43,090 bases of DNA from Micromonospora endophytica (GTDB lineage Bacteria; Actinomycetota; Actinomycetes; Mycobacteriales; Micromonosporaceae), in contig NZ_POTX01000022.1 in assembly GCF_003236305.1 (NCBI RefSeq), positions 1 to 43,090 on the forward strand, given 5' to 3'. The translations under genes and the position numbers were made by a program. Below the pieces are notes generated by a model, which saw only the letters and a program-made list of their open reading frames with translations, had not been told where the DNA came from and did no database searches. Shown in pieces: positions 22,190 through 31,040 of this stretch. Each line of letters starts with the position of its first letter. Position 1 is the first letter of the stretch.

Positions 22190-23665
22190 ATGATGTGCTC
22201 TCAATCCGTCTCTGCATCCAATACCTGGTTCAGGCGCACACTGACGGCCCTGGCCTGCGGCGCCCTTCTGCTTCCAACGATTTTCGCGTCGCCGGCCAGC
22301 GCCGACGACGATCGACGCAGCGACAACCTCTCCGACCTGCAGATATGCGATCTGTCCGCCTGCTACCTCGCGCTAGGTGTCGTCGATTCCGACGGCGACG
22401 GGGTGGCCGACGCCGACGAGATCGCCCTCGGCTACGACCCGCTCGACCCGGCCAGCACCCCGCCGCTGCGCCTGGTCCTGGACGCGACGCTCGACGGGAA
22501 GCTGCCGACCTACGAGCTCGGGTACGGCACGTGGGCCGTGTTCCCGGAGGAGTTCGTCAAGGGCCTGGAAAAGAAGTGGTACGCCCATCAGCTCGGGGGT
22601 GTCGGGTCGAGCCTGCCGTCGCAGGTCTTCGGGATCCCCACGCGCAGGGACAGCCTCGCGCTCGCCGGGATCGACGACGGGCTGCTGAAGGGCCTCGGCA
22701 TCGAAGCGCCCTGGAAGACCGGTCTGACCTTCGGCCTGACCCTCGGCAGCTCCGGCAAGAAAATGGACATCGACCTCGGCCGGTTCAACGGCAGCTGGTA
22801 CGGCGCGTACGACGGCGCGACCGCGTGGTGGGCAGCCAGCCACGGCGGCGTGACGAGCACGGCCCCCGACAACGGGACGTGGGTGCAGGGGTACGGCGAC
22901 GGGTCCTCGTCGAGAACCTTTCCCGGCACGCCGGGGTGCGAGGACCTGTGCACGTCGAGCAGCCGGACCGAGTACTACGACAAGGATCTGAACACGGCGG
23001 GGACGTCGACCGACGAGGCGTACTACGACCTGAGCGGCAGGTACCACACCGAGAAGACGCAGCGCGACCAGAACGGGAACGTCGTCAAGGAGACGCACAC
23101 CGTCCACCAGAGAAACAAGGACGGCAGCACGACGATCACGAAGGACACCACGGAGTACGAGCGCGACGAGAACGGCAAGACCACCGGGACGAAGAAGACC
23201 CACACCGAGCGCACGGTCGACGAGGACGGCAACGAGACCTCATCGACCACCACGACCCAGAAGTGCGACGCCAAGGGTGAGAACTGCACCGACGGAATGA
23301 CCACCGGCGAGGACTTCACCGGACTGGTCCTGCCCGGCACGGCCTGGCTCTCGCACCAGGAGGCGACCGCCGCGCTGGCCAAGGTGCTCACGATGAAGGG
23401 CGCGACGGTCACCCCGGTGCAGGATGCCCCGTCCGTGATCGGCGTGCTGACCGACGACGACGTCAAGGCGGCCCTGAATCGCCGGGACCTGATCTCGCTG
23501 TTCTCGGGCGACGACATCGCCACCCACGTCGGCGCGATGGTCTTCGGGACCGGCTGGAACAAGGCCAAGCCGGAGACCCGTCCCGACCTGCCCAGCCCGC
23601 TCGACGGGGCGACCGGCATCGGGGGCCCCGGCGGAGGTTGTCCGTCCGGCCCCGGCACCTGCTGA
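22190..23665 (+). CDS. Secreted protein with thrombospondin type-3-like calcium repeat
   Basis: The protein has 491 aa, ATG 22190, followed by a second ATG. A signal peptide is clear: RRTLTALACGALLLPTIF, ending ASPASA, with cleavage near residue 38. DSDGDGVADADEIALGYDP (about 63-81) is a thrombospondin type-3/dockerin-like calcium loop. A Gly/Trp-rich globular part follows (WYGAYDGATAWWAASHGG). Then comes a highly hydrophilic Lys/Glu/Thr/Asp region with periodic motifs (DQNGNVVKETHTV, DENGKTTGTKKTHTER, DEDGNETSSTT) like an RHS-type or stalk repeat. Four cysteines flank it. No enzyme motif. Extracellular, function unknown. Confidence 0.78.
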   Translation: MMCSQSVSASNTWFRRTLTALACGALLLPTIFASPASADDDRRSDNLSDLQICDLSACYLALGVVDSDGDGVADADEIALGYDPLDPASTPPLRLVLDATLDGKLPTYELGYGTWAVFPEEFVKGLEKKWYAHQLGGVGSSLPSQVFGIPTRRDSLALAGIDDGLLKGLGIEAPWKTGLTFGLTLGSSGKKMDIDLGRFNGSWYGAYDGATAWWAASHGGVTSTAPDNGTWVQGYGDGSSSRTFPGTPGCEDLCTSSSRTEYYDKDLNTAGTSTDEAYYDLSGRYHTEKTQRDQNGNVVKETHTVHQRNKDGSTTITKDTTEYERDENGKTTGTKKTHTERTVDEDGNETSSTTTTQKCDAKGENCTDGMTTGEDFTGLVLPGTAWLSHQEATAALAKVLTMKGATVTPVQDAPSVIGVLTDDDVKAALNRRDLISLFSGDDIATHVGAMVFGTGWNKAKPETRPDLPSPLDGATGIGGPGGGCPSGPGTC

Positions 23666-23667
23666 GA

Positions 23668-23720
23668 CCGCTGTCCGACGGCGACGCGGATGTCGTCGCA
23701 GCCGTCCGCCGTCGGAGCGG
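23668..23720. terminator. Bidirectional terminator between convergent genes
   Basis: CCGCT-GT-CCGACGGCG pairs with CGCCGTCGG-AGCGG (arms 23668-23683 and 23707-23720), a 14-bp stem with one small bulge. It lies between two gene 3' ends. Confidence 0.8.
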
Positions 23721-23724
23721 GTGA

Positions 23725-26301
23725 CTACCGGTTCGAGATCCCGTACCGGGCGAGGTCACCCCGGGAGGTGATGCCGAGCTTGGCGTAGGCCCGGGACAGG
23801 TGGTTCTCCACCGTCCGCACCGACAGGACCAGCCGCTTGGCGATCTCGGCGTTCGTCGCCCCGCCCGCCGCGAGTTCGGCGACGAGGCGCTCGCGGGAGG
23901 TCAGTGGGTCGGCGGGCACGGGTGACCTGCCCAAGAGGGGGGTGGGCGGGTCACCCACTTCGTGCGCGAGTTCGTCGGCTCGTCGTCGGGCCGCAGCCGC
24001 GGCCCGACCGGACGCGCATCGGGACGCCGCCGCTGCGGCCTCGGCCGCGTACAGCGGCGAACCGACGGCCTCGAAGGCCGCCGCGGCCGCCAGCAGGGTC
24101 TCGGGGGAGGCCTGCTCCAGCCCGGTGGCCAGGGCCAGGCGCGCCGCGCCGACCGCGGACCCGACGGCGAGCGAGGTCAGCCGGGCGCGTACCCCGGTGC
24201 CATCGTGCATCCGGAGACGCTCGTGCAGGATCCAGGACTCGGCTGCCACCGCCCGTTCCTGCGCGGCCCTGGCCTGGCCCTGCCGCAGCAGGTCACAGGC
24301 GAGGGCATGGTGTCCCTCGGCGTACGCCGCCCAGCCCAGCGCGATCGGGACGGTGTGGCGCAGGAATCCCAGGCCCGCCTCCGGCGAGCGCAGATACCGC
24401 ACCCACGCCGGATCCGGGGTCAGGCCGCGTGAGCCGTAGGCCACGGTCAGCACGGAGAGGCAGACCCGGGTGCAGTCGGTCATCCCGGCAGCCACCGAGG
24501 TCACCAGGCTGCGCCGCGCCCAGCGCGCCGCATCGTCCAGGTGCCCCGCCTGCATCCGGGCCGCGCCGACGCAGCAGGCGGCCCAGGCGCGTTCGAAGAC
24601 GACGCCGTTGGCCAGCGCGCTGTGGTAGGCACGCTCGGCGGTGTCGGCGGCGTCGTCGAGGCGACCGTGCTCACGCAGGGCGTGGCTCGCGTACACGAGA
24701 AGTTTGTCGCGGGTCCCGGCGGCCGCCTCCGGCCCGGCGGCCGGGACCTGGTCGAGCAGTTCCTCGATGACGGCGACCGCCTCGCCGGTCCGTCCGATGT
24801 GCGCCAGGGCGTTGCTGCGGCTGGTCGCCAGCATGGTCCGGACCGGCAGCGGCAGCCTGGTGCCGTCGGAGATGACCGACGCGAGGGCCAGCGCCTCGTC
24901 CGGGAATCCGGCGTACGCCAGGGCGTCGGCCTCGGCGACCGCGAAGAGGGCTTCAACCGGTGCCCCGGCGGGGTATCGGGCGGATTGCTGCCGCAGCACG
25001 TTCCGGGCGCCAGCCAGGTCGTAGCGACCCCAAAGGATCACCTTGTGCAGGGTTACCGCGAGCAAAGCGGCGTCCGCGCCGGGCGGGGTGCGGTCCAGCG
25101 CGTCACGCAGAGCGGTCACGGCTTCATCGGCGCGCCCGGTCTCCCAGCGGGTGACCGCGTAGACGAGGGCGGCGCCGACGGCGACCTCCGGGTGGGTGGT
25201 CCAGACATCGGGGGCCCGGTCGAGGCACGCCCGAGCCAGCCGTACCGCGACGTCGGTCGCGCCGCCCGCCGCCGCGACCCGCGCTGCGGCCAGCAGCGGA
25301 CCCGGCTGCACGGCCTCGCCGGCGTCCAGGCTCAGTACGGTGCACCGTACGTGGTCGTGTGGCGCGAGGGTCCGGGCGACCGCCAGGTGCTCGCGGAGCA
25401 CCGCCCGCCGCTGGGCGGGCGACAGCCCGTCCCACAGCACCTCGGCGAACAACGGATGGACGAACCGCACGGTCTCGGCCGCCCAGACCGCGATCCCGTG
25501 CGTGACCAGGTGCTCGGTTCCACCAAGGTGCCCGGCCTGCTCGACCTCGCCGTCGGTCGCCCGGCCGGTGGCCGCCAGGAAGCGGGCGGCGGAGACAGCG
25601 TCGTCGGGCAGACCCGCCAGGCGGGTCGGCAGGAGGCTGCGCAGCCCCGTCGGGACCGGCAGCGGTCCGACGGCGTGCCAGCCGGCCGTCGAACGGCGTA
25701 ACGCGCCGGAGCGTCGCGCGCCGTCGAGCAACTGGGTGACGAACAGGGCATTCCCGCCGGTACGCCGCCACACGTCGGCGACCACTCCGGCGTCCACCGG
25801 TCCGTCGAGCAGCGTGTCGACGAACTCCTCCGTCGTCGTCCGGTCGAACGGCGCGACCGGCAGCACGACGGTGCCCGATGCTGCCGCGAGCTCGGCCAGC
25901 ACGGACGGAACCCGACCGTCGGCGGTCCGCACCGTGCCGACCAGTGTGCGGCCGGCGTCGCGGGCGACCCGCACCGCGACGGCCAGGGAGACCTCGTCGC
26001 ACCCGTCCAGGTCATCGACCGCGAGCACGGCGCCGGCGGGGACCGCTCGGAGCACCTGGGCGACCATCTCCGCGAGTGACGTCGTCGCCGGGTCGACCAG
26101 GTGAGCCAGAGCCGCCAGTGGGACGTGCGACAGTCCGCGCGTGCCCCAGGCGCGGACGGCGGGAAGAGAGGTGGAGACGGCGTCGAGAAGTCGGGTCTTG
26201 CCCACGCCGGCCTCGCCGGTGACCAGGACCACATCCGTCAGTGGTTCGCGCACCGCGGCAAGGATCTCACCGAGCTCCCGAGCCCGGCCGACCATCGTCA
26301 T
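23725..26301 (-). CDS. LuxR-family regulator with N-terminal AAA ATPase (LAL type)
   Basis: The protein has about 858 aa. ATG 26301 (MTMVGRARELGEIL) is taken as start; GTG 26322/26319 is possible. Near residues 27-39 is Walker A, VTGEAGVGKTRLLD; Walker B is AVLAVDDLDGCDE. The middle is a long helical, TPR-like region. The C-terminus is a LuxR helix-turn-helix: LTSRERLVAELAAGGATNAE, then IAKRLVLSVRTVENHLSRAY. LAL regulators in actinomycetes are large activators of secondary metabolism or stress genes. No pathway genes are adjacent, so the target is unknown. Monocistronic, convergent with the secreted protein. Confidence 0.9.
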   Translation of the reverse strand: MTMVGRARELGEILAAVREPLTDVVLVTGEAGVGKTRLLDAVSTSLPAVRAWGTRGLSHVPLAALAHLVDPATTSLAEMVAQVLRAVPAGAVLAVDDLDGCDEVSLAVAVRVARDAGRTLVGTVRTADGRVPSVLAELAAASGTVVLPVAPFDRTTTEEFVDTLLDGPVDAGVVADVWRRTGGNALFVTQLLDGARRSGALRRSTAGWHAVGPLPVPTGLRSLLPTRLAGLPDDAVSAARFLAATGRATDGEVEQAGHLGGTEHLVTHGIAVWAAETVRFVHPLFAEVLWDGLSPAQRRAVLREHLAVARTLAPHDHVRCTVLSLDAGEAVQPGPLLAAARVAAAGGATDVAVRLARACLDRAPDVWTTHPEVAVGAALVYAVTRWETGRADEAVTALRDALDRTPPGADAALLAVTLHKVILWGRYDLAGARNVLRQQSARYPAGAPVEALFAVAEADALAYAGFPDEALALASVISDGTRLPLPVRTMLATSRSNALAHIGRTGEAVAVIEELLDQVPAAGPEAAAGTRDKLLVYASHALREHGRLDDAADTAERAYHSALANGVVFERAWAACCVGAARMQAGHLDDAARWARRSLVTSVAAGMTDCTRVCLSVLTVAYGSRGLTPDPAWVRYLRSPEAGLGFLRHTVPIALGWAAYAEGHHALACDLLRQGQARAAQERAVAAESWILHERLRMHDGTGVRARLTSLAVGSAVGAARLALATGLEQASPETLLAAAAAFEAVGSPLYAAEAAAAASRCASGRAAAAARRRADELAHEVGDPPTPLLGRSPVPADPLTSRERLVAELAAGGATNAEIAKRLVLSVRTVENHLSRAYAKLGITSRGDLARYGISNR

Positions 26302-26385
26302 GCCGGGATCATCCACCACCACCTGTCGTGCGCCAAGGTGCCATCGGGCACCCTACTCTGGCTGGTCATCGACGAGATTGGTGTG

Positions 26386-26480
26386 GTCGCCCAGCCTGGT
26401 CACACCTTGCGGACGTCCACGTCGTACAGCCCAATCGATGCGTCGCGGGTGGCCAGAGTCAGGCTCTCAGTGACCGCCTG
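26386..26480 (-). pseudogene. vapC 3' fragment
   Basis: Ninety-five bases that match 16505-16599 (81 of 95), including 14 or so bases past the vapC stop. The minus strand reads QAVTESLTLATRDAS, then DVDVRKV and stop. N-terminal parts of the toxin and the antitoxin are missing. It sits in a gap between a LuxR and a response-regulator gene. Confidence 0.8.
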
Positions 26481-26497
26481 CGGACCGTATGGGGGAG

Positions 26498-27166
26498 TCA
26501 GCCCGCGCCAGGCTCCAGCAGACCGGCTCGCTGGGCGAACATGGCGGCCTGCACCCGGTTCTCGCAACCGAGTTTGGCGAACACCCGGTAGACGTGGGTC
26601 TTGACGGTCCCCTCGGAGACGAAGAGGCTCCGGCTGATCTCGGCATTGGAGAGGCCCTGCGCCAGCAGAATCAGGACTTCGCGCTCCCGGGCGCTGAGCA
26701 GGTCGATCTGGGCCAGGTCGCGCTCCGGCCGGACGGCCGCCGTGGGCAGCTTGTTGAGGACCTGCCGGGTGATCTTCGGGGAGAGGAAGGCGTTGCCCGC
26801 GGCGGCGGCGCGGATGGCGTACGGGAGTTCCTCGGCGGCCGATTCCTTGAGCAGGAACCCGGCTGCTCCGTCGCCGAGCGCCTGAGCGACGTACTCGTCC
26901 TGGCCGAAGGTGGTGAGCACCACGATCTGCACCGAGGGCACCAGGCGACGGATCTCCCGCAGCGCGGCCAGGCCGTCGAGGACCGGCATCTGGATGTCGA
27001 GCAGCACCACGTCCGGCCGGTGCCGCATGACCAGGTCGATCGCGGCCCGGCCGTCGGCGGCCTGCGCGATCAGGTCGATGTCGGCGGCCGGCCGCAGGAT
27101 CGCGTCGATAGCGGTACGGATCAACGAGTCGTCGTCGGCCAGCACCACCCGCAGAGCATCCGTCAT
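26498..27166 (-). CDS. NarL/LuxR-type response regulator
   Basis: The protein has 222 aa, ATG 27166. The receiver domain has DDDSL with metal-binding acids, phosphoacceptor Asp57 in VVLLDIQMPV, Thr in VVLTTFG and Lys in FLLKES. The LuxR HTH follows at about 155-205: LSAREREVLILLAQGLSNAE, then VSEGTVKTHVYRVFAKLG. Third gene of the CPBP-kinase-regulator operon, 31 bases after the kinase. It would be phosphorylated by that kinase. Targets unknown; the divergent small gene at 29878 is an obvious candidate. Confidence 0.95.
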   Translation of the reverse strand: MTDALRVVLADDDSLIRTAIDAILRPAADIDLIAQAADGRAAIDLVMRHRPDVVLLDIQMPVLDGLAALREIRRLVPSVQIVVLTTFGQDEYVAQALGDGAAGFLLKESAAEELPYAIRAAAAGNAFLSPKITRQVLNKLPTAAVRPERDLAQIDLLSAREREVLILLAQGLSNAEISRSLFVSEGTVKTHVYRVFAKLGCENRVQAAMFAQRAGLLEPGAG

Positions 27167-27197
27167 GGCATCGTCCCTCGCCGTCGTACGGTGATTG

Positions 27198-28787
27198 TCA
27201 CTCCTGCTCGAAGGCTTGCTTGTCGGCCAGCACGCCGTCGCGGAAGCAGAACCGGTAGATCATGCCGGTGCTCTCGGCGCGGATCTCGGCCAGGGCCGAC
27301 GCCGCATAGTCGACGCAGGTGGCACCGGGCACCGGTCGGCCTCCGGCCACTCCGGTGACCGCGTGGTCAGCGCCGGGCAGTAGCGCACGGACGTCACGTT
27401 CCGCGGCGCCGACGCGGGCGGCGGCGTAGGTTTCGGAGTCAACGGAACCGTCGCTCAACGTGACCCAGATCGCGACCCCGGCCAGGCACAGCACCAGGAG
27501 ACCGACGATGCCCAGGCCGCTGAGCGCCAGGACGAGCCGCGAGCGGCGACGCTCCCGGTCGACAAGCACCGCGAAGTCGGGGCCGGGCGGCACCGGTCGC
27601 TGACCGGCGCCGAGCGGGGCGGACTCGTCGCTCACGTAGGGCAGCGTCGCCGCCAGCCGGAACCCGCCGTCCGGCGTCGGCCCGTGATAAAGCATGCCTT
27701 CGGCGACCCGGACCCGCTCGGCCAGACCCAGCAGCCCCTGCCCGGAGGTGACCCGTACGACCCGCTGCCCGGCGGTGTTCGTCACGCCTGCGACAAGCGC
27801 GTCCGACTCGTACCGCAGGGTCAGCACGATCGTGCCGCCCTGGGCGTGCCGCAGCGCGTTGGTCAGGCCCTCCTGGATCACCCGGTACGCCGCGTGCTCG
27901 GTGAGCGTCGCCAGCGGCCGTGACTCCCCCTCCTGGACGATCTCCACCTGGGCGCCGGAGGCGCGCGCCTGCTCGGCCAACTCGTTCAGGCCGGACAGCG
28001 GCCGGACCAGGGACTGGGTGTCGTCCTGCCCGAGGATGCCGAGGATCTGCCGCAACTCGGTCATCGCTGCCGACGCGGTCTGCCGCACCAGATCGACGGT
28101 CTCGGCACGCCCGTCCTGCTCGGCACGCCCGTCCTGCTCGGCGCGCATCATTCCGGCGTACAGGGAGATCAGGGTCAGTTTGTGTCCCAGCGAATCGTGC
28201 AGGTCCCGGGCGATGCGGGCCCGCTCCCGGGTCTGCGCCTGCCGGGCGATCTCGTCCTGCTGGTTGTGCAACTGCACGTTGCGGCGGTTCATCGCCGCCA
28301 GCAGCATCCGCCGCCGCCGCACCAACCGGGCCACGCCGGCCGGCAGAACCGCCAGCGCCACGAACATGCTCGAGAACAGGACCGCCCACTGCACATCCAG
28401 CGGCTGCATCCAGACCAGGGAGACGACGTAACACACCCAGCCCACGGCGAGCGCGGCTGCCAGTTGCCACCAGCGCGCGACGCGGTAACCGGCAGCGGCG
28501 CTCAGCACGAGCAGGACCAGGGTGTTGGGTCCTCCGGTGGCCAGCCCGATCACGGACATCGCGACGTACGCGGTCGTCGGCATCCGCAGCCGCAGCGCCA
28601 GCAGGACCGGCGTGGAGATCGCGACCAGCCACGGCGCTGCCGGGTACCAGCTCACGGTGGCCGACGTGATCGTCGCGGTGAGGGTCACCAGCACGATCAG
28701 GCCGATCTCGTAGACCAGCCGCCAGGCCCCGACCTGGCCTGCCCGCTCGCGCCACCCGGTGGCCCACCCTACGGTCGCCGTGGCCAT
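27198..28787 (-). CDS. HisKA_3 histidine kinase with extra C-terminal extracytoplasmic domain
   Basis: The protein has 529 aa, ATG 28787. The N-terminal half has about six membrane helices (LIVLVTLTATITSATVSWYP, VAMSVIGLATG and others). Around residue 195 is the H-box of the NarL-type kinases, RARIARDLHDSLGHKLTLIS. The ATPase part has VIQEGLTNALRHA and SGQGLLGLAERV. Unusually, a further membrane helix follows (LVLALSGLGIVGLLVLCLAG, about 417-440) and then an 80-residue domain outside the membrane. This domain resembles the small protein at 29878-30246: VGAxExxVRAxLP, then PGATC-x2-Y and a final YRFCF-x2-GVLADKQ. An 18-bp tandem repeat (28104-28139) encodes AEQDGR twice after the H-box. Operon with CPBP and the response regulator. 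Confidence 0.9.
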   Translation of the reverse strand: MATATVGWATGWRERAGQVGAWRLVYEIGLIVLVTLTATITSATVSWYPAAPWLVAISTPVLLALRLRMPTTAYVAMSVIGLATGGPNTLVLLVLSAAAGYRVARWWQLAAALAVGWVCYVVSLVWMQPLDVQWAVLFSSMFVALAVLPAGVARLVRRRRMLLAAMNRRNVQLHNQQDEIARQAQTRERARIARDLHDSLGHKLTLISLYAGMMRAEQDGRAEQDGRAETVDLVRQTASAAMTELRQILGILGQDDTQSLVRPLSGLNELAEQARASGAQVEIVQEGESRPLATLTEHAAYRVIQEGLTNALRHAQGGTIVLTLRYESDALVAGVTNTAGQRVVRVTSGQGLLGLAERVRVAEGMLYHGPTPDGGFRLAATLPYVSDESAPLGAGQRPVPPGPDFAVLVDRERRRSRLVLALSGLGIVGLLVLCLAGVAIWVTLSDGSVDSETYAAARVGAAERDVRALLPGADHAVTGVAGGRPVPGATCVDYAASALAEIRAESTGMIYRFCFRDGVLADKQAFEQE

Positions 28788-28798
28788 CGCGCCCCCGC

Positions 28799-29713
28799 TC
28801 AATTCCGGACCGCCCCGCCGGACTTGATGCCATGCCGCCGGGCCAGGTACAGCGCCGCCTCGGCGTAGATCATCACGGCGACCATGTCGACGATGGCCGC
28901 CGGCGCGGTGGTCACCGAATTGGCATCCATCGTGCCGGTGACGACGATGAGCGCGATCACGGACACATTGTTGACGATGTGCAGGCCGAGTGCGGCTTCC
29001 AGCCCGCCGGTCCGGATGGTCAGCACCGCCGACACCACACCGTAGAAAATCAGGGCGACCAGGCTCCAGCCGCTGTCCAGGCCGTGCACCAGCCCGAACA
29101 CCACTGAGGACAGGCCGACTCCAGGCCACGGCGAGCGCATCCAGGACCCGAACGCCTGCACCAGCCAACCGCGGAAGAAATACTCCTCGCCGGCCACCTG
29201 CAACGGCACGAGAAGCACGACGAGAGCGAGACCCGCCGCCACCCGTGGCCAACCCGTCCAGGTGAACTCCGTACCGTCACCCGGCAGCATGTCGAGCAGC
29301 CCGAAACTCGTCCCCACCACGGGTACGGCGAGCAGCAGGCAGGTGGCGAGCCAGCGCCCGCGCAGTCGTCCGGCCACCGAGGACACCGTCCCGGCCGGGC
29401 GACGCTGCACCCACCGGGCCGCCAGCAGGGTCAGCGGAAGCAGCGCGGCGAAGGGCAGCAGCGTGAAGGCCAACTCCGCCTCGGCGCTGCGGTCCAGGAA
29501 GTCCCGTGGCCCGCCGGCCAGCACCACGATCGAGCCGACCGCGGCGACGCCGCCCGCGAGGAGCAGGGGCAGGCCCGCCAGGATCAGCAGCGTACCGAGG
29601 GCCGGTCGCCACCAGCGGTGCCGGCCGGTGTGGGCGAGCCGGTGATAGGGAACCGGCGCGGGCGTCACGCCCGGTGCCGGCTGCTGGGGAAGCGTCGTCA
29701 TCATGCGAATCAT
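28799..29713 (-). CDS. CPBP-family (Rce1/ABI) intramembrane metalloprotease
   Basis: The protein has about 304 aa; start ATG 29713 (adjacent ATGs at 29704 and 29701 equally possible, no clear ribosome binding site). Eight or so membrane helices. The motifs are EEYFFRGWL, FGLVHGLD and LHIVNN, the EExxxR, FxxxH and HxxxN/D set of CAAX-protease and bacteriocin-processing CPBP enzymes. It is encoded eleven bases upstream of the kinase gene. Family members cut membrane or lipid-linked proteins, and bacterial ones are linked to peptide maturation or resistance. A substrate could be the membrane-anchored protein encoded divergently, which is inference. Confidence 0.9.
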   Translation of the reverse strand: MIRMMTTLPQQPAPGVTPAPVPYHRLAHTGRHRWWRPALGTLLILAGLPLLLAGGVAAVGSIVVLAGGPRDFLDRSAEAELAFTLLPFAALLPLTLLAARWVQRRPAGTVSSVAGRLRGRWLATCLLLAVPVVGTSFGLLDMLPGDGTEFTWTGWPRVAAGLALVVLLVPLQVAGEEYFFRGWLVQAFGSWMRSPWPGVGLSSVVFGLVHGLDSGWSLVALIFYGVVSAVLTIRTGGLEAALGLHIVNNVSVIALIVVTGTMDANSVTTAPAAIVDMVAVMIYAEAALYLARRHGIKSGGAVRN

Positions 29714-29877
29714 CGTCGTGAACGACCCGGGTGGGAGACGTCTGCCGTAGGCGTGATCGTCGATATCACTTTCGTCGTACGGCGGTGACGGCCGAGATCC
29801 CACGAAGCACTGACGACTCGTCCGCCGTTTCCGGCGACGCTTCTCGGCATTCCCAACGACCTCTTGGAGGAACGGCC

Positions 29878-30246
29878 GTGAAGAAGGTTGGAATCGGCAT
29901 CGCGGTGGTGCTCGCTGTCCTGTGCAGTGGGCTGGGCTTCTCGGCCTACCAACTGTTCGCCACCGGCAAGGAGATGATCAAGGCTGGCATCACCCGCCAG
30001 CAGTTCGACGCCCAGCAGGTGGGCGCGCCGGAGACGCAGGTACGCGCCGCGCTGCCCGATCCGCTCACCGACCTGCCCGACAAGGATCTCTACGCCGGCG
30101 ACCCCGGTAAGAAGGGCATGCCGGAGGGCGCCTCGTGCATCTACTACTCGCTTGCGCTGAGTGAGGAGAACGGCCCTGACCTGTGGCGGTTCTGCTTCGT
30201 CAACGGCACCCTCGCGGAAAAGACCAGTCTGACCATCCCAGAGTGA
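29878..30246 (+). CDS. Small membrane-anchored protein sharing a domain with the histidine kinase
   Basis: The protein has 122 aa, GTG 29878 behind GGAGGA. The N-terminal membrane segment is VGIGIAVVLAVLCSGLGFSA. Then VGAPETQVRAALPDPLTDLP, GMPEGASCIYYSLAL and a WRFCFVNGTLAEKTSL ending follow. Two cysteines may form a bridge. The C-terminal 80 residues align with the extracytoplasmic end of the kinase at 27198-28787. It is divergent from the CPBP-kinase-regulator operon, 164 bases apart. It could be a regulator, ligand or competitor of the kinase. The domain is not one I can name. Confidence 0.75.
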   Translation: MKKVGIGIAVVLAVLCSGLGFSAYQLFATGKEMIKAGITRQQFDAQQVGAPETQVRAALPDPLTDLPDKDLYAGDPGKKGMPEGASCIYYSLALSEENGPDLWRFCFVNGTLAEKTSLTIPE

Positions 30247-30344
30247 CAGTTGCCGGGCTGCCCGCCGCCGCTCGGCCGGCCGCACCTGGTCGGACTCGTG
30301 TTCGACGTACTCGGCTGGTTGGCGCCGATGACCGTGGACCGAGT
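30247..30344. other. Short gap between convergent genes
   Basis: A hundred bases between the membrane-anchored protein and vapC. No convincing terminator or reading frame. Confidence 0.3.
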
Positions 30345-30755
30345 TCAGCCCTGGCCGGGACTCGCGACGGGCAGTCCCGCGATCTTGGCCTGTTCGAGCA
30401 GTCGCCGGTCATAGCTGACGAAGGCGACAAGTGCCGTACCGGACTCGTTGGTCAGCACCTGTGCGGTGGCCAGGTGGATGGCGTCGAGACTACGGAGCGC
30501 CGGCTCGGCGAAGGCCGCTGCGGTCGCGCGGATCGTGCTGTCGATCTCCAGCCGGAAGAGCCGGCCGACAGCGGCCGGCACTCCGATCAGGGCTTGCGGA
30601 GCGGAGCGTCGTAACGCTCGGGGCACTTCCACCTCGACCAGGGCGGAGGAGACCAGCGGTACGTCGTCGTGACTGTTCAGCCAGGCGACGAGGTCAGCGC
30701 TGCATTCCTCCTGCCGCACCAGCTTGACGACGGCAGCGGAATCGAGGTAGATCAC
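30345..30755 (-). CDS. vapC: PIN-domain toxin VapC
   Basis: The protein has 136 aa, start ATG 30755 overlapping the antitoxin stop (ATGA). Motifs are MIYLDSAAVVKLV, SSALVEVEVPRAL, LRSLDAIHLATAQVL and FVSYDRRLLEQA, giving the four acids of the PIN metal site. Typical size, apparently intact. An RNase, target unknown; unrelated in detail to the other two PIN toxins in this window. Confidence 0.92.
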   Translation of the reverse strand: MIYLDSAAVVKLVRQEECSADLVAWLNSHDDVPLVSSALVEVEVPRALRRSAPQALIGVPAAVGRLFRLEIDSTIRATAAAFAEPALRSLDAIHLATAQVLTNESGTALVAFVSYDRRLLEQAKIAGLPVASPGQG

Positions 30756-31030
30756 CAGCGCTCCTCCTCCCGCATTGCGGCGAGGGTGGCGGCCACGTTC
30801 ACGTTCTCGTCACCGAGCTTCGGCGGAAGCGGAACAGGGCCGCCGCCGATCGGAGCGACCGCCCGTCCGGCGGCGACCAACCTGGCCAACATTGACCTGT
30901 CGTCACCTACCGGGACAAGTCGGGCGATCAGCCGCCCACGGTCGGTGATCTCGACGGTCTCACCGCCACTCACCCGCGCCAGCACCTGGCTGGTGTTCTG
31001 GTTCAGCTCCCGCACCCCGATGCGCTCCAT
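30752..31030 (-). CDS. vapB: Phd/YefM-type antitoxin VapB
   Basis: The protein has 92 aa, ATG 31030. N-terminus MERIGVRELNQNTSQVLARV, then VEITDRGRLIARLVPV is the DNA-binding fold. The C-terminus (PPKLGDENVNVAATLAAMRE) binds the toxin. It overlaps vapC by four bases. A perfect 7-bp inverted repeat at 31041-31059 lies eleven bases before the start and is the likely operator. Confidence 0.92.
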   Translation of the reverse strand: MERIGVRELNQNTSQVLARVSGGETVEITDRGRLIARLVPVGDDRSMLARLVAAGRAVAPIGGGPVPLPPKLGDENVNVAATLAAMREEERW

Positions 31031-31040
31031 GGATCAGAGC

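Noticed and set aside
26366..26385. Fragment of the FitB-like toxin (VIDE-VGV-like reading) upstream of the vapC fragment
   Set aside because: Similarity to the 15380 region is under 20 bases and could be chance.
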